From: Streptococcus sanguinis
GTDB lineage: Bacteria > Bacillota > Bacilli > Lactobacillales > Streptococcaceae
Direction of reading: 5' to 3'
NCBI RefSeq assembly: GCF_900635155.1
Contig: NZ_LR134002.1
Span: 186,001 to 250,000 of the forward strand
DNA length: 64,000 bases
The notes beneath the pieces are model-generated. The model was given only the letters and a program-made list of their open reading frames with translations, was not told where the DNA came from and made no database searches. The position numbers and the translations under genes are program-made. Shown piece after piece: positions 37,822 to 47,203 of this stretch (position 1 is its first letter; the number at the start of each line of letters is the position of its first letter).

Positions 37822-38457
37822 ATGAAAAAATGGATCATCATCTTGATTGGAGGACTAGTAGCCTTACTCGTGCTGGTAACCTGTAACCAAAAGAAAGAGC
37901 AGACGACTCCTGCTTCCAACAATTCTAAAGTAAGTTCGACTAGCTCTGCATATTCTAAAAAGTCTGAAAGAGGGACCGGTTCGAGCGAACTTGATGGTCA
38001 AGCGGATAATCAGGAAACTTCTGATACAGGCCCTCAGCAGAATTCGGAAACTGAAGCTGAAAAGTCTGCCAAGGAAACTAGCAAAGGAGAGAAAGAGACG
38101 GCATCAACTTCTAGTTTGGATATGAAGGCTATTGCTTCTGGAGATTTTTCCAGCATGATTGGTACTTGGCAGGATGCCAAAGGGAACAGTTATACATTTG
38201 ATGCGTCAGGTATTGAGTCAGATGTTGCCAAGCTTGAGACAGGAGATTACTCTGGGCCAGATGAAAATGGGATTTACCGAGCAGGGATTCGTTGGAAAAA
38301 CCAAACCGGTGCTGCCTTTCTTATAATTCCAGCAGGAAAGAGTCTGCCAGCTGGGGAGACTGTCAATGGGACGGATCCGACTGATACCAGTCAAGATCGT
38401 TTCATCATCACCCAGAGCGTTTCCGAACATCCCGATGTTTTTTACCGTGTAAAATAA
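37822..38457 (+). CDS. Putative lipoprotein with Ser/Glu-rich linker
   Basis: A 211-aa exported protein. The lipobox is LVTC after a hydrophobic stretch (WIIILIGGLVALLVLVTC, Cys near residue 20), so it is probably lipid-anchored. Residues ~30-110 are a low-complexity linker rich in S, T, E and K. The C-terminal domain begins MIGTWQDAKGNSYTFD, a pattern seen in streptococcal lipoproteins of the DUF6287 type (family named from memory). The start at ATG 37822 (AAGGAGAG upstream) replaces a longer frame. Function unknown. Confidence 0.75.
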   Translation: MKKWIIILIGGLVALLVLVTCNQKKEQTTPASNNSKVSSTSSAYSKKSERGTGSSELDGQADNQETSDTGPQQNSETEAEKSAKETSKGEKETASTSSLDMKAIASGDFSSMIGTWQDAKGNSYTFDASGIESDVAKLETGDYSGPDENGIYRAGIRWKNQTGAAFLIIPAGKSLPAGETVNGTDPTDTSQDRFIITQSVSEHPDVFYRVK

Positions 38458-38458
38458 G

Positions 38459-38481
38459 GAGTCTTGACAGACTCTTTTTTT
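38459..38481 (+). terminator. Terminator after the lipoprotein gene
   Basis: GAGTCT / AGACTC with TGAC loop and seven T. Confidence 0.88.
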
Positions 38482-38566
38482 CTTATTTTGAGTCCAGTAT
38501 ATAATATATTGATTTTGAATAAAAATTGATAAAACGTTTTTATTTTAATAAATATTAAATTTCCTC

Positions 38567-38595
38567 TTGACATTCGCATTTTCATACAGTAGAAT
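38567..38595 (+). promoter_or_regulatory. argGH promoter
   Basis: TTGACA (38567-38572), 17-bp spacer, TAGAAT (38590-38595), about 38 bp before argG. The AT-rich tract just upstream (about 38520-38560) could hold ArgR/AhrC boxes, but I could not fix one clearly. Confidence 0.7.
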
Positions 38596-38632
38596 GTTTA
38601 AAAATAAAATGTAGAAGGATAGAGGTAATCGC

Positions 38633-39832
38633 ATGGTTAAAGAGAAAGTCATTTTAGCTTATTCCGGCGGCTTGGACACTTCGGTGGCTATTACTTGGCT
38701 GGACAAGGATTATGATGTGATCGCAGTCTGCATGGACGTAGGTGAAGGAAATGATTTAGATTTCATTCATGACAAGGCGCTGAAAGTTGGCGCTATCGAA
38801 TCACATGTTATTGATGTTAAAGACGAGTTTGCGGAAGACTACGTCTTGGTTGCTCTGCAAGGACACACCTTCTACGAACGAAAATATCCTCTAGTGTCCG
38901 CTCTGAGCCGACCTTTGATTTCTAAGAAATTGGTTGAAATTGCTCACAAGACAGGGGCGACAACCATTGCCCATGGCTGTACCGGAAAAGGAAACGATCA
39001 GGTTCGTTTTGAAGTGGCTATCGCCTCCTTGGATCCCAGTCTCAAGGTCATTGCTCCGGTTCGGGAGTGGAAATGGTCTCGGGAAGAAGAAATCAATTAT
39101 GCCAAAGCTAATGGTGTGCCAATTCCTGCGGATCTAGATAGTCCATACTCAGTCGATCAAAACCTTTGGGGACGAGCCAATGAGTGTGGTGTCTTGGAAA
39201 ATCCTTGGAATGAAGCACCGGAAGACGCCTATGATTTGACAGTTGCGCCAGAAGCAGCACCAGACAGCCCAGTCTATGTAAATATTGAATTTGAGGCAGG
39301 TGTCCCAGTTGCTTTAGATGGCAAAAAGATGAAGCTGGCGGACTTGATTCTTGAGCTAAATGACATAGCAGGACAACACGGTGTTGGGCGGATTGACCAT
39401 GTGGAAAACCGTCTGGTTGGGATTAAGTCTCGGGAAATCTATGAATGCCCTGGTGCTGTGACTCTCTTGGCTGCCCACAAAGAAATCGAGGATTTGACTC
39501 TAGTCAGAGAACTGGCCCATTTCAAGCCGATTATCGAAAACGAGCTGTCTAATCTCATCTATAATGGTCTCTGGTTTAATCCAGCGACAGAAGCCCTGAT
39601 TGCCTACCTTAAGTCCACCCAGCAGGTGGTCAATGGCACAGCTAAGGTGAAGCTTTATAAGGGATTTGCGACAGTCGTAGCGCGTAAGTCTGACAATTCT
39701 CTTTACGATGAAAGTCTGGCCACTTATACCAGTGCAGATACTTTTGACCAGGATGCTGCGATTGGCTTTATCAAGCTGTGGGGGCTTCCATCTAAGGTTC
39801 ACGCAGAGGTTCAGGCTCACAAAGACAAATAG
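38633..39832 (+). CDS. argG: Argininosuccinate synthase
   Basis: A 399-aa enzyme joining citrulline and aspartate with ATP in arginine synthesis. The N-terminal pyrophosphatase loop [11 protein letters not shown] is present, as are the family motifs [14 protein letters not shown] and [15 protein letters not shown]. Full length. AGAAGGATAGAGG precedes ATG 38633. It forms an operon with argH, 14 bp downstream. Presence of both genes means the strain can complete arginine from citrulline. Confidence 0.96.
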   Translation: MVKEKVILAYSGGLDTSVAITWLDKDYDVIAVCMDVGEGNDLDFIHDKALKVGAIESHVIDVKDEFAEDYVLVALQGHTFYERKYPLVSALSRPLISKKLVEIAHKTGATTIAHGCTGKGNDQVRFEVAIASLDPSLKVIAPVREWKWSREEEINYAKANGVPIPADLDSPYSVDQNLWGRANECGVLENPWNEAPEDAYDLTVAPEAAPDSPVYVNIEFEAGVPVALDGKKMKLADLILELNDIAGQHGVGRIDHVENRLVGIKSREIYECPGAVTLLAAHKEIEDLTLVRELAHFKPIIENELSNLIYNGLWFNPATEALIAYLKSTQQVVNGTAKVKLYKGFATVVARKSDNSLYDESLATYTSADTFDQDAAIGFIKLWGLPSKVHAEVQAHKDK

Positions 39833-39846
39833 AAAGGGGCTTTCCT

Positions 39847-41232
39847 ATGGCGAATCATAAACTGTGGGGCGGACGTTTTGAAGCCTCTCTGGAAGGCTGG
39901 GTAGAAGAGTTTGGTGCTAGCATTGGCTTTGACTATCGTCTGGCTCCTTATGATCTGCAGGGCAGCCTAGCCCATGTCAAAATGTTGGGGCAGACAGGAA
40001 TCATTGCTCCAGAGGAAGCGGCTGCTATTCAGGCAGGATTGGAAAAGCTGTTGGCGCGCTATCAAGCTGGAGAGCTTGAGTTTGATGTTGCTAATGAAGA
40101 TATTCATATGAATATGGAGGCTCTTCTGACCGAGGAGATTGGGCCAGTAGCTGGTAAGCTCCATACGGCTCGCTCCCGTAATGACCAGGTGGCGACAGAT
40201 ATGCACCTTTATCTCAAGGATCAGCTCGGTCAGATTGCGGATAAACTCTTGAATTTGCGACAGGTGCTGCTGGACTTGGCAGAAGAGCATGTAGAGACCA
40301 TCATGCCAGGCTATACCCATCTGCAGCATGCCCAGCCGATTAGTTTTGCTCATCATCTGCTGGCCTATTATCAGATGTTCAGCCGGGATAGTCAGCGCTT
40401 TGCCTTTAATCTGGAGCATACGGATTTGTCTCCTTTAGGAGCAGCGGCTCTGGCGGGGACAACGTTTCCGATTGACCGGGAGCTGACGGCTGATTTATTG
40501 GGTTTCAAAGGACTTTACCACAATTCCTTGGATGCGGTCAGTGATCGAGATTTTATCTTGGAGTTTCTATCTAACAGCAGCATTCTCATCATGCATTTGT
40601 CTCGTCTCTGCGAGGAGCTGATTAACTGGTGCAGCTATGAATACGGCTTTGTCAGCCTGTCAGATACCTTTAGCACCGGGTCTTCCATTATGCCGCAAAA
40701 GAAAAATCCGGACATGGCGGAGCTGATTCGGGGTAAGAGTGGCCGGGTCTATGGCCATCTCTTCAGTCTTCTGACGGTTATGAAATCCCTGCCCTTAGCT
40801 TACAATAAGGACCTGCAGGAAGACAAGGAAGGCATGTTCGATACAGTTGATACCATCCAAAAATCGCTGGATATTATGGCGGGTATGCTGTCTAGCATGA
40901 CGGTCAATAAGGAAAGAATGCTGGTTTCAACTCAGCAAGACTTCTCCAATGCGACGGAATTGGCTGACTACCTGGCCAAGAAAGGACTGCCTTTCCGGGA
41001 AGCCCATGAGATTGTCGGAAAGTTGGTGCTGGAATGCAGCAAGGCAGGCTATTATCTACAGGATATCCCGCTGAACCGCTATCAGGAAGTGTCGTCGCTG
41101 ATTGAGGAAGATATTTATCAAGCTCTTGAGTCGCAGACTGCTGTACAAAAGCGGAATTCCCTTAGCGGAACGGGATTTGCACAGATCCGTCAGGAGTTGG
41201 AAAGAGCGAAGAAACAGCTGGAAAAGGAATAG
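39847..41232 (+). CDS. argH: Argininosuccinate lyase
   Basis: A 461-aa enzyme cleaving argininosuccinate to arginine and fumarate, of the fumarase/aspartase superfamily. The signature [12 protein letters not shown] near residue 280 contains the catalytic Ser, and [13 protein letters not shown] near 105 and TPGYTHLQ-type segment ([12 protein letters not shown]) near 155 are present. Full length; AAAGGGG ribosome site. Second gene of the argGH operon. Confidence 0.96.
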   Translation: MANHKLWGGRFEASLEGWVEEFGASIGFDYRLAPYDLQGSLAHVKMLGQTGIIAPEEAAAIQAGLEKLLARYQAGELEFDVANEDIHMNMEALLTEEIGPVAGKLHTARSRNDQVATDMHLYLKDQLGQIADKLLNLRQVLLDLAEEHVETIMPGYTHLQHAQPISFAHHLLAYYQMFSRDSQRFAFNLEHTDLSPLGAAALAGTTFPIDRELTADLLGFKGLYHNSLDAVSDRDFILEFLSNSSILIMHLSRLCEELINWCSYEYGFVSLSDTFSTGSSIMPQKKNPDMAELIRGKSGRVYGHLFSLLTVMKSLPLAYNKDLQEDKEGMFDTVDTIQKSLDIMAGMLSSMTVNKERMLVSTQQDFSNATELADYLAKKGLPFREAHEIVGKLVLECSKAGYYLQDIPLNRYQEVSSLIEEDIYQALESQTAVQKRNSLSGTGFAQIRQELERAKKQLEKE

Positions 41233-41242
41233 GATATAAGGG

Positions 41243-41269
41243 ACATCGCAAGGGAATTGCGGTGTTTTT
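41243..41269 (+). terminator. Terminator after argH
   Basis: ACATCGCAA / TTGCGGTGT (one G-T pair), 5-nt loop, then T run. Confidence 0.75.
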
Positions 41270-41380
41270 AATGTGAATTGACCTTTTAAATATTTGCAAA
41301 AACAGCGTCATAGCAGGACTTATTGGCATTTTCGAAAAATATGGTATAATAGATATAATTTTGGTGGATGGAGTTGAGTT

Positions 41381-41740
41381 TTGAGAAAAAACTATCGCGT
41401 CAAGAGCGAAAAAGATTTTAATGCGATTTTTAAAAGAGGACAGAGTTTTGCTAATCGAAAATTTGTCGTTTACATGTTAGAAAAAGAGCAAAAGCATTTT
41501 CGGGTAGGAATTTCTGTCAGTAAAAAGCTGGGGAATGCAGTGGTTCGCAATCGTATTAAAAGAAAAATCCGCCATGTCTTGATGCAGCATCAGAAACAGT
41601 TAGTCCAGGCAGACTTCGTCGTTATTGCTCGCAAAGGAGTGGAAGAGCTGGACTACCACCAAGTTGAACAAAATTTATTGCATGTATTAAAAATTGCTAA
41701 ACTTTATCAGGAAGGATTCATTTGTGAAACAGAAAAGTAA
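41381..41740 (+). CDS. rnpA: Ribonuclease P protein component
   Basis: A 119-aa basic protein that binds RNase P RNA for 5' maturation of tRNAs. The signature [12 protein letters not shown] (about residues 58-69) matches the family RNR motif. It starts with TTG at 41381, after GGTGGATGGAG, as commonly seen for streptococcal rnpA. It overlaps yidC by 17 bp. Together with yidC and khpB this is the conserved gene order around rpmH. Confidence 0.94.
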   Translation: MRKNYRVKSEKDFNAIFKRGQSFANRKFVVYMLEKEQKHFRVGISVSKKLGNAVVRNRIKRKIRHVLMQHQKQLVQADFVVIARKGVEELDYHQVEQNLLHVLKIAKLYQEGFICETEK

Positions 41741-42539
41741 ATTAGGGATTTTGCTGGTTGCCTCTCTGCTCTTTCTCACAGCCTGCGGAACCAGTCAAGT
41801 AACAGCCGATTCAAATGGCTTCTGGGAGAAGCTGGTCTATTTCTTTGCCGACACCATTCGTTTTCTATCCTTTGGTGGAAGCAAGGGGATTGGGATTATT
41901 CTCTTTACCTTGATTATCCGGACAGTTCTCCTGCCGGTCTTCCAATTCCAGACGACTTCTTCGCGCAAGCTGCAGGAAGTACAGCCGCATATCAAGCGCC
42001 TGCAGGAAAAGTATCCTGGTAAGGATATGGAGAGCAGAACAGCCTTGGCTGAGGAAACTCAAAAGCTCTACAAAGAAAAGGGTGTCAATCCTTATGCCTC
42101 ATTCATTCCGCTCTTTATCCAGATGCCAGTGCTCTTGGCTCTGTTTCAAGCCCTGACTCGGGTTGATTTTATGAAGACAGGTCACTTCCTCTGGCTCAAT
42201 CTAGGAGCGACAGATCCGACCTTTATTCTTCCGCTGTTGGCGGCTCTCTTCACTTTCCTCAGTACGTGGCTTTCAAACAAAGCCTTGCCTGAGAGAAATG
42301 GCGGGATGACAGTCATGATGTACCTAATGCCAGTGATGATTTTCTTTTTTGCCCTCTATGCGGCGAGCGGGGTAGCCCTCTACTGGGCGGTCTCAAATGC
42401 TTATCAGGTGGTTCAGACCTTGCTGCTGAGCAATCCTTTTAAAATTATCGCCGAGCGGGAAGCCAAGGAACGGTCAGAGCGTCAATTGGAACAGAAAAAG
42501 AAACGTGCCCTGAAAAAAGCACAGAAAAAGAAAAAGTAA
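41724..42539 (+). CDS. yidC: Membrane protein insertase YidC (lipoprotein form)
   Basis: A 271-aa YidC/OxaA/SpoIIIJ insertase, which inserts and folds membrane proteins with or without SecYEG. The lipobox LLFLTAC puts a lipidated Cys near residue 21. Five TM segments and the core motif [19 protein letters not shown] follow, then a highly basic C-terminal tail that binds ribosomes. GTG 41724 is taken as start because the longer ATG frame would bury the signal peptide. Streptococci carry two such genes; this is the rnpA-linked one. Confidence 0.93.
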   Translation: MKQKSKLGILLVASLLFLTACGTSQVTADSNGFWEKLVYFFADTIRFLSFGGSKGIGIILFTLIIRTVLLPVFQFQTTSSRKLQEVQPHIKRLQEKYPGKDMESRTALAEETQKLYKEKGVNPYASFIPLFIQMPVLLALFQALTRVDFMKTGHFLWLNLGATDPTFILPLLAALFTFLSTWLSNKALPERNGGMTVMMYLMPVMIFFFALYAASGVALYWAVSNAYQVVQTLLLSNPFKIIAEREAKERSERQLEQKKKRALKKAQKKKK

Positions 42540-42560
42540 GTAAGAAGGAGGACTCTTGCA

Positions 42561-43586
42561 ATGGTTATTTTTACAGGAGCAAGTGTTGAAGAAGCCATTC
42601 AAAATGGTTTGAAAACGTTGGATATTCCACGTATGAGAGCGCATATCACTGTTATTTCTCGTGAGAAAAAAGGCTTTTTAGGCTTGTTTGGCAAGAAGCC
42701 AGCTCAGGTGGATGTCGAGCCTATTGCTGAGACGACAGTTGTCAAGGCCAATCAAAAGGCTGTAAAAGGTGTTCCCGAAGAGATTAATGCTCAGAATGAG
42801 CCTGTGCAGTCTGTCAGTGAAGCGACGGTTGATTTGGGCCGTGTGGTAGCGGCCATCAAGAAGGTCGAAGGCGAAGGCGAAGTTATCTCAGATGAGGTCA
42901 AGGCTGAAATTCTCAAAAATGACAAGCAAGCCAATACGATTTTAGAAGAGACTGGCACTATTGATCTTCTCAAGACCAACCAAGCTATTGATGAGGCAGT
43001 TGCTCAAGCAGAAGCGGACGATAGCAAGGTTATCTCTTTTGAACAAGCGGCTAAAGACAAGGCTGACCCGACAGAAACAGAAGAAAGCTCTTTTGCTGAG
43101 TTAGGCATCCAAGTCGAAGCAGACTACGATATTGAAGAAGTAGTTGAAAACGTAACGAACTATGTTCAGAAAATCGTTGATGAGATGGATGTTGAAGCGG
43201 GTATTTCCAGCAGCCACAACCGCAGAACCATTAACATGCAGATTGATACCAATGAACCAGGGCGTGTGATTGGCTACCATGGAAAAGTCTTGAAAGCTCT
43301 GCAGCTCTTGGCGCAAAACTATCTTTATAACCAATATTCTAAGAGCTTCTATATTTCCATTAATGTCAATGATTATGTTGAGCATCGGGCAGAAGTGCTG
43401 CAAAGCTATGCGCAGAAACTGGCTCAGCGGGCTTTGGAAGACCGACGTGGTCAGCACACAGACCCTATGTCTAACAGCGAGCGCAAAATTATCCACCGCA
43501 TCATATCTCGCATCGATGGCGTGACTAGCTATTCCGAAGGCGACGAGCCTAACCGCTATGTCGTTGTGGATATTGACAGCGAATAA
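42561..43586 (+). CDS. khpB: RNA-binding protein KhpB (Jag/EloR)
   Basis: A 341-aa cytoplasmic RNA-binding protein that, with KhpA, affects cell elongation and division in streptococci. The Jag-N domain (residues 1-52) contains REKKGFLGLFGKKP. A long acidic linker (~55-190) follows, then a KH domain (~205-270) with the GRVIGYHGKVLKAL loop, and an R3H domain (~275-340, with SNSERKIIHRI). Full length. AGAAGGAGGACTCTTGCA precedes ATG 42561. Acts close to YidC, 21 bp upstream. Confidence 0.93.
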   Translation: MVIFTGASVEEAIQNGLKTLDIPRMRAHITVISREKKGFLGLFGKKPAQVDVEPIAETTVVKANQKAVKGVPEEINAQNEPVQSVSEATVDLGRVVAAIKKVEGEGEVISDEVKAEILKNDKQANTILEETGTIDLLKTNQAIDEAVAQAEADDSKVISFEQAAKDKADPTETEESSFAELGIQVEADYDIEEVVENVTNYVQKIVDEMDVEAGISSSHNRRTINMQIDTNEPGRVIGYHGKVLKALQLLAQNYLYNQYSKSFYISINVNDYVEHRAEVLQSYAQKLAQRALEDRRGQHTDPMSNSERKIIHRIISRIDGVTSYSEGDEPNRYVVVDIDSE

Positions 43587-43593
43587 AAAGAAA

Positions 43594-43616
43594 GCCAGCA
43601 GAGATGCTGGTTTTTG
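43594..43616 (+). terminator. Terminator after khpB
   Basis: CCAGCA / TGCTGG with GAGA loop and five T. Confidence 0.8.
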
Positions 43617-43634
43617 CATATAGAAAGGATTTTT

Positions 43635-44267
43635 ATGTCACTTTTTCCAGCTATTGAAAGTTATCTGCCTCATCAAGGGGCTAAGTATATATCTCCAGAC
43701 AAGGCAGGGCAGCTGCGTGAGTCTATGTTGGAGTTGAGAGCTAAAGGTCAGGCGGCACGCAAGGAGTTTGCGGACTTGGTCAAGGATTTTCAGAGTCTCT
43801 ATCCCAAGCTGACCTTGGAGCGAACCAGCCAGTGGATGAATCAGGCACAGATACTGCGGCCCCATTTTTGGAATTATCTTAAAGGTTATGGGGAAATTAC
43901 AGAACCGATGTTTGCTTTGCGCTTGTATGGAACTGCAGAAGATTTTGGGGTGTCGTTGGAGGTGAGCTTCATGGAGCGCAAGAAAGATGAGCGCAGCCTC
44001 AGCAAGCAAAATCGGGTCTTGGAGCTACCTATTCAGCCGCCAGCTTACTATTTTGCTCAGATAGATGGTGTGAGTCAGCGCTTTGAAGGCACAGAGGAAA
44101 ATCGCCAGTTCCTTACTCAGCAGCTGGCAGTTGGTCAGGTTCGTAAGGTCTTGATCAAATACGATATTCCCCTTTCTCAGGCTGCTTCAAGAGAGCAGGT
44201 GCTGTCTCAGCTGCAGGAGGCCATGACAGCTTTGATTCCCTTTTATGAAGCGACTCGGACTTTATGA
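43635..44267 (+). CDS. Uncharacterised protein between khpB and rpmH
   Basis: A 210-aa soluble protein starting MSLFPAIESYLPHQGAKYI after AGAAAGGATTTTT; an in-frame ATG at 43614 lies in the terminator. It looks helical in the first half, mixed in the second, with no TM segments or known catalytic motif. Streptococcal genomes have a gene of this kind here, sometimes listed as HI_0552 family; I hold that name loosely. Function unknown. Confidence 0.7.
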   Translation: MSLFPAIESYLPHQGAKYISPDKAGQLRESMLELRAKGQAARKEFADLVKDFQSLYPKLTLERTSQWMNQAQILRPHFWNYLKGYGEITEPMFALRLYGTAEDFGVSLEVSFMERKKDERSLSKQNRVLELPIQPPAYYFAQIDGVSQRFEGTEENRQFLTQQLAVGQVRKVLIKYDIPLSQAASREQVLSQLQEAMTALIPFYEATRTL

Positions 44268-44302
44268 TTACGTTTACAAAGAGAAAGTTATTTAAGTAAG
44301 TA

Positions 44303-44331
44303 TTGACAAAAGCCCCAGAATCATATAGAAT
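44303..44331 (+). promoter_or_regulatory. rpmH promoter
   Basis: TTGACA (44303-44308), 17-bp spacer, TAGAAT (44326-44331), 75 bp before the rpmH start. Near-consensus, as expected for a ribosomal protein gene. Confidence 0.85.
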
Positions 44332-44405
44332 AGTAAAGTATGTTTAGTAACTGATCACAACTAGCCGGCTAAACGAATACAAGAATCTAAGAGGAGGTAT
44401 TCATC

Positions 44406-44540
44406 GTGAAACGTACTTATCAACCAAGTAAAATCCGTCGTGCGCGTAAACATGGTTTCCGCCACCGTATGTCAACTAAAAACGGTCGTCGTGTATTGGC
44501 AGCTCGCCGTCGTAAAGGACGCAAAGTTTTGGCTGCTTAA
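44406..44540 (+). CDS. rpmH: 50S ribosomal protein L34
   Basis: A 44-aa, very basic protein starting (GTG)[20 protein letters not shown] and ending [11 protein letters not shown], a complete L34. It is the small protein of the large subunit near 23S domain III. GAGGAGGTATTCATC precedes a GTG start, so ATG-only gene callers would miss it. The gene lies near rnpA as in other Firmicutes but is separated by khpB and an unknown gene. Confidence 0.97.
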   Translation: MKRTYQPSKIRRARKHGFRHRMSTKNGRRVLAARRRKGRKVLAA

Positions 44541-44559
44541 TCCAAACGATTTATCAAGA

Positions 44560-44592
44560 AACCAGCGGAGACTCGAGACCGCTGGTTTTTTT
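44560..44592 (+). terminator. Terminator after rpmH
   Basis: AACCAGCGG / CCGCTGGTT with a 10-nt loop and T tract. Confidence 0.92.
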
Positions 44593-44611
44593 GCGCTTTT
44601 AACGAGAGGAC

Positions 44612-44758
44612 TCTATAGAACGAAGTTCAGTACTTGAGAGGTGGTAGCAATTTTGTCCTTGTTTTCTGAGTTCATAGATTTGAACTTTGTCCTCATAAGT
44701 TAATTTCATTTTAAAAAAACCCAAAAGTTAGATTTTTTGTGTCTAACTTTTGGGGTGC
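44612..44758 (-). mobile_element. IS3-family (IS150/IS861-like) remnant
   Basis: On the - strand, ATG at 44709 opens MKLTYEDKVQIYELRKQGQ, the usual start of OrfA of streptococcal IS150-group elements. Similarity fades after ~20-25 residues. Upstream on that strand, CCAAAAGTTAGA and TCTAACTTTTGG form the inverted repeat next to the element end, which terminates in GCACCCC. Only the left end survives. It sits between rpmH and the DUF4173-like gene. Confidence 0.75.
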
Positions 44759-44809
44759 GGTTCATAATCTACTTTCTGGTTTTTGAATGTCGTTAAGATC
44801 CATTGCTCC

Positions 44810-46222
44810 TTATCCTGCTGGTAAAAGCATTGGATACAGATAGCAGAGCAAGGTAAAGCTTATTAGGGCGTAAAAGACGCCGATGCGAATGGCTTGGATA
44901 GGTTTGTAGAAACGAATCAGGGTCAGTAGGCACCAAACCAAGAGAACTAGGATGAACCATGCTGAAATCAAGCGCAGCGGTGTTGGTCCGTAGAGGTAGA
45001 TGTAGATGCCAAATAATTTCCAGCCAGCTAGCAAGGCCAGCAGACCGGTAAAGATAAAGAGGATAGTAGCTGCGAATCGCGTCCCTTTCTGATCCCAGAG
45101 TGGCTTTTTGGCAATCAGATAGAAGACGCCTAGGACTGCAAAGTTAAGGATAGATACCCGAACCAGCTGCCAGAAGCCAGCTACGGCAACGGTCGAAGCA
45201 TTCTGCGGAGAAATAGCCTGAGCTACTGTTCCAGCGCTAAGGAGCTGACCGAGCTCAGTCAGGCCAGTCAGGAAGAAGAGAGCATAGGTCAGGCAGAGGC
45301 TGCCGATGATAATGTAGGCTGCGAAAGCAGGTGCTACTCGCAAAGGGCGGATGCTTGCTTGAAATTTTTTGTAGCTAAGTTTAGTATCTTTTTTGCCTAA
45401 CAGACTGCCGGCTAGGAGGCCGTATAAGTACAGACTGACAGGGACAGCCAGGCAGGCCTTGAAGAAAATCATGCTGCTATCAAGACTTGAAAAGAGGGAG
45501 TCAAGTAGATTTTCAATAACATCAGCGGTATTGCTGAAGAAAGAGGCAAAGCTGTCTGAAACCTGACTCAGCTGGGACCAGACAAAGTAGACCAATATTC
45601 CTGCGACAAAGAAGCTGCTGATAATAATAGCAAGCTGTTGGGCTTTCTTTGAAGATAGACTGTCAGAGCTGTCAAAAGAGTCCTGCTGCTTGCCTTCAAT
45701 AAAGACTAGAATAGCAGCAATGAAATTTTTAAAGGGCAGGATGCAGAAGGCTTGAATGGCATCAAACCAGACCAAGATCCCCAAACGCCCCTGGCTTAAC
45801 CAGCCGGTGCGGGACAAAATATAGAAAGCGAATGAGATGTGGATGGCTAGAAATTGGAAAAATTCTAGCTGGCGATGAAGCCCCCAGAGACTTAAAGCCA
45901 GAGCTTGAGCTAACGTCATGATCAGAAAGCTTCTAGCCTCTAACTTGCTGTCAAGATTTTTTATCTGCAGTGATGGATAGGCCAATTTCCTGATTAGAGT
46001 TTCGCTTAGCAATATAAGACCAATTGCAAAAGGGAAAAAGGATGCAGTTTGATAATTAAAAAATACAGCAGAGTAAAAGTAGGTTAAGAGATAGAGGATT
46101 GGATAGCTGATTTTAAAGAATCGCAGTTGCTTGTCCTCTAGGCCTGTGAAGATGGTCTGTCGTTCTGCTTCTGCGGGCAGACAAGACTGGACATTCATCT
46201 GTTCTTGTGCTGGATATTCCAT
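44810..46222 (-). CDS. DUF4173/DUF4153-type polytopic membrane protein
   Basis: A 470-aa membrane protein with about ten to twelve hydrophobic segments and a hydrophilic N-terminus of ~30 residues. It resembles the DUF4153/DUF4173 membrane family, often encoded with a small HTH regulator and a DUF2975 protein as here. Function unknown. Its start lies 2 bp after the stop of the HTH gene, so the three - strand genes form one operon. Not disturbed by the IS remnant, which ends about 50 bp past its stop. Confidence 0.75.
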   Translation of the reverse strand: MEYPAQEQMNVQSCLPAEAERQTIFTGLEDKQLRFFKISYPILYLLTYFYSAVFFNYQTASFFPFAIGLILLSETLIRKLAYPSLQIKNLDSKLEARSFLIMTLAQALALSLWGLHRQLEFFQFLAIHISFAFYILSRTGWLSQGRLGILVWFDAIQAFCILPFKNFIAAILVFIEGKQQDSFDSSDSLSSKKAQQLAIIISSFFVAGILVYFVWSQLSQVSDSFASFFSNTADVIENLLDSLFSSLDSSMIFFKACLAVPVSLYLYGLLAGSLLGKKDTKLSYKKFQASIRPLRVAPAFAAYIIIGSLCLTYALFFLTGLTELGQLLSAGTVAQAISPQNASTVAVAGFWQLVRVSILNFAVLGVFYLIAKKPLWDQKGTRFAATILFIFTGLLALLAGWKLFGIYIYLYGPTPLRLISAWFILVLLVWCLLTLIRFYKPIQAIRIGVFYALISFTLLCYLYPMLLPAG

Positions 46223-46224
46223 AA

Positions 46225-46443
46225 TTATTTCTCCTCCTCATCGTCAGGGATATACTCCAAAATATCGCCAGGCTGGCAGTCTAGTTCACGACAGAGAGCG
46301 TTGAGTGTTGAAAAGCGGACAGCCTTGGCTCGATTATTTTTTAGGATAGATAGATTGGCTGGTGTTAGGTCAATCAACTCTGCTAAACGGCCAGCGCTGA
46401 TGCGCTTTTGCGCCATGACAAGGTCTAAATTTATCTGAATCAT
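46225..46443 (-). CDS. Small XRE/Cro-type helix-turn-helix regulator
   Basis: A 72-aa protein that is essentially a single HTH domain: MIQINLDLVMAQKRISAGRL, then ELIDLTPANLSILKNNRAKAVRFSTL. It ends with an acidic tail (PDDEEEK). It belongs to the YozG-like XRE group usually paired with DUF2975 membrane proteins. Likely regulates its own operon; the DNA site is not visible. Confidence 0.85.
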   Translation of the reverse strand: MIQINLDLVMAQKRISAGRLAELIDLTPANLSILKNNRAKAVRFSTLNALCRELDCQPGDILEYIPDDEEEK

Positions 46444-46451
46444 AAGACCTC

Positions 46452-46928
46452 CTAAATAGTGTAGTCCACTTGATCCTGCAGCTCAATGGCCTTGCCAAAG
46501 GCATTACGGATAACACGGATAATCAGGGTCAAGATACTGCAAGAAACAGTGACTAAAAGCATGGGCAAATAGGCTGTCAGTCCCATAAAGAGGGAGATAA
46601 GAGCGACAGTGCCGACTTCCCAACCAAGATAGCGCATGTACTGAACATTTTGTGTGATAAAGACCTGATTTTTACCAATGCGGCTAAGGAGTCGATAGAG
46701 ATGGACAATGCAGGCTAGAGCCAGGCAGCCTAGGACATAGCCGAGCAGCAGCAAGATCCAAAAGCGTGTCTCTCCTTGAAAGAAAGGAGAGGGGAATTCG
46801 ATAACTAGGTTGACGACCCAAGGTCCAAGAGCTATCAGGATAATGGAAGCAATAAATAAAAGGCTGATACTGATTTTTGTAAGAGTAATGCTCATATCTT
46901 CAGCAGTCTTTTTCATTTTGTCTGTCAT
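46452..46928 (-). CDS. DUF2975 family membrane protein
   Basis: A 158-aa membrane protein with four TM segments (about residues 15-38, 50-72, 98-118 and 122-142), matching DUF2975 in length and in its pairing with a YozG-like HTH gene 8 bp downstream. It is the first gene of the three-gene - strand operon. Function unknown. Confidence 0.8.
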   Translation of the reverse strand: MTDKMKKTAEDMSITLTKISISLLFIASIILIALGPWVVNLVIEFPSPFFQGETRFWILLLLGYVLGCLALACIVHLYRLLSRIGKNQVFITQNVQYMRYLGWEVGTVALISLFMGLTAYLPMLLVTVSCSILTLIIRVIRNAFGKAIELQDQVDYTI

Positions 46929-47203
46929 AATTTCCTCCGACTAACGTTTCATTTCTTAGTAACTATAACACGGATATTATCGATAATCAATAAAAAACTA
47001 TCGAAAAAAGATAAAATCAGTCTTAAGAACTAGATGGAAGTTTCTAAAAAGTTCTTATTGTATAGAGTTGGATTTCTTGTCAGAAGATGAACAGAGCAGA
47101 AGACGATGAATATTTCACCTGATTTTTGGTATAATGAAAAACAGGAATTGTATACTCTTTCTGGTTAGAAGCGGAGTATGTGTATGTAAGGAGGGAAGAG
47201 CCT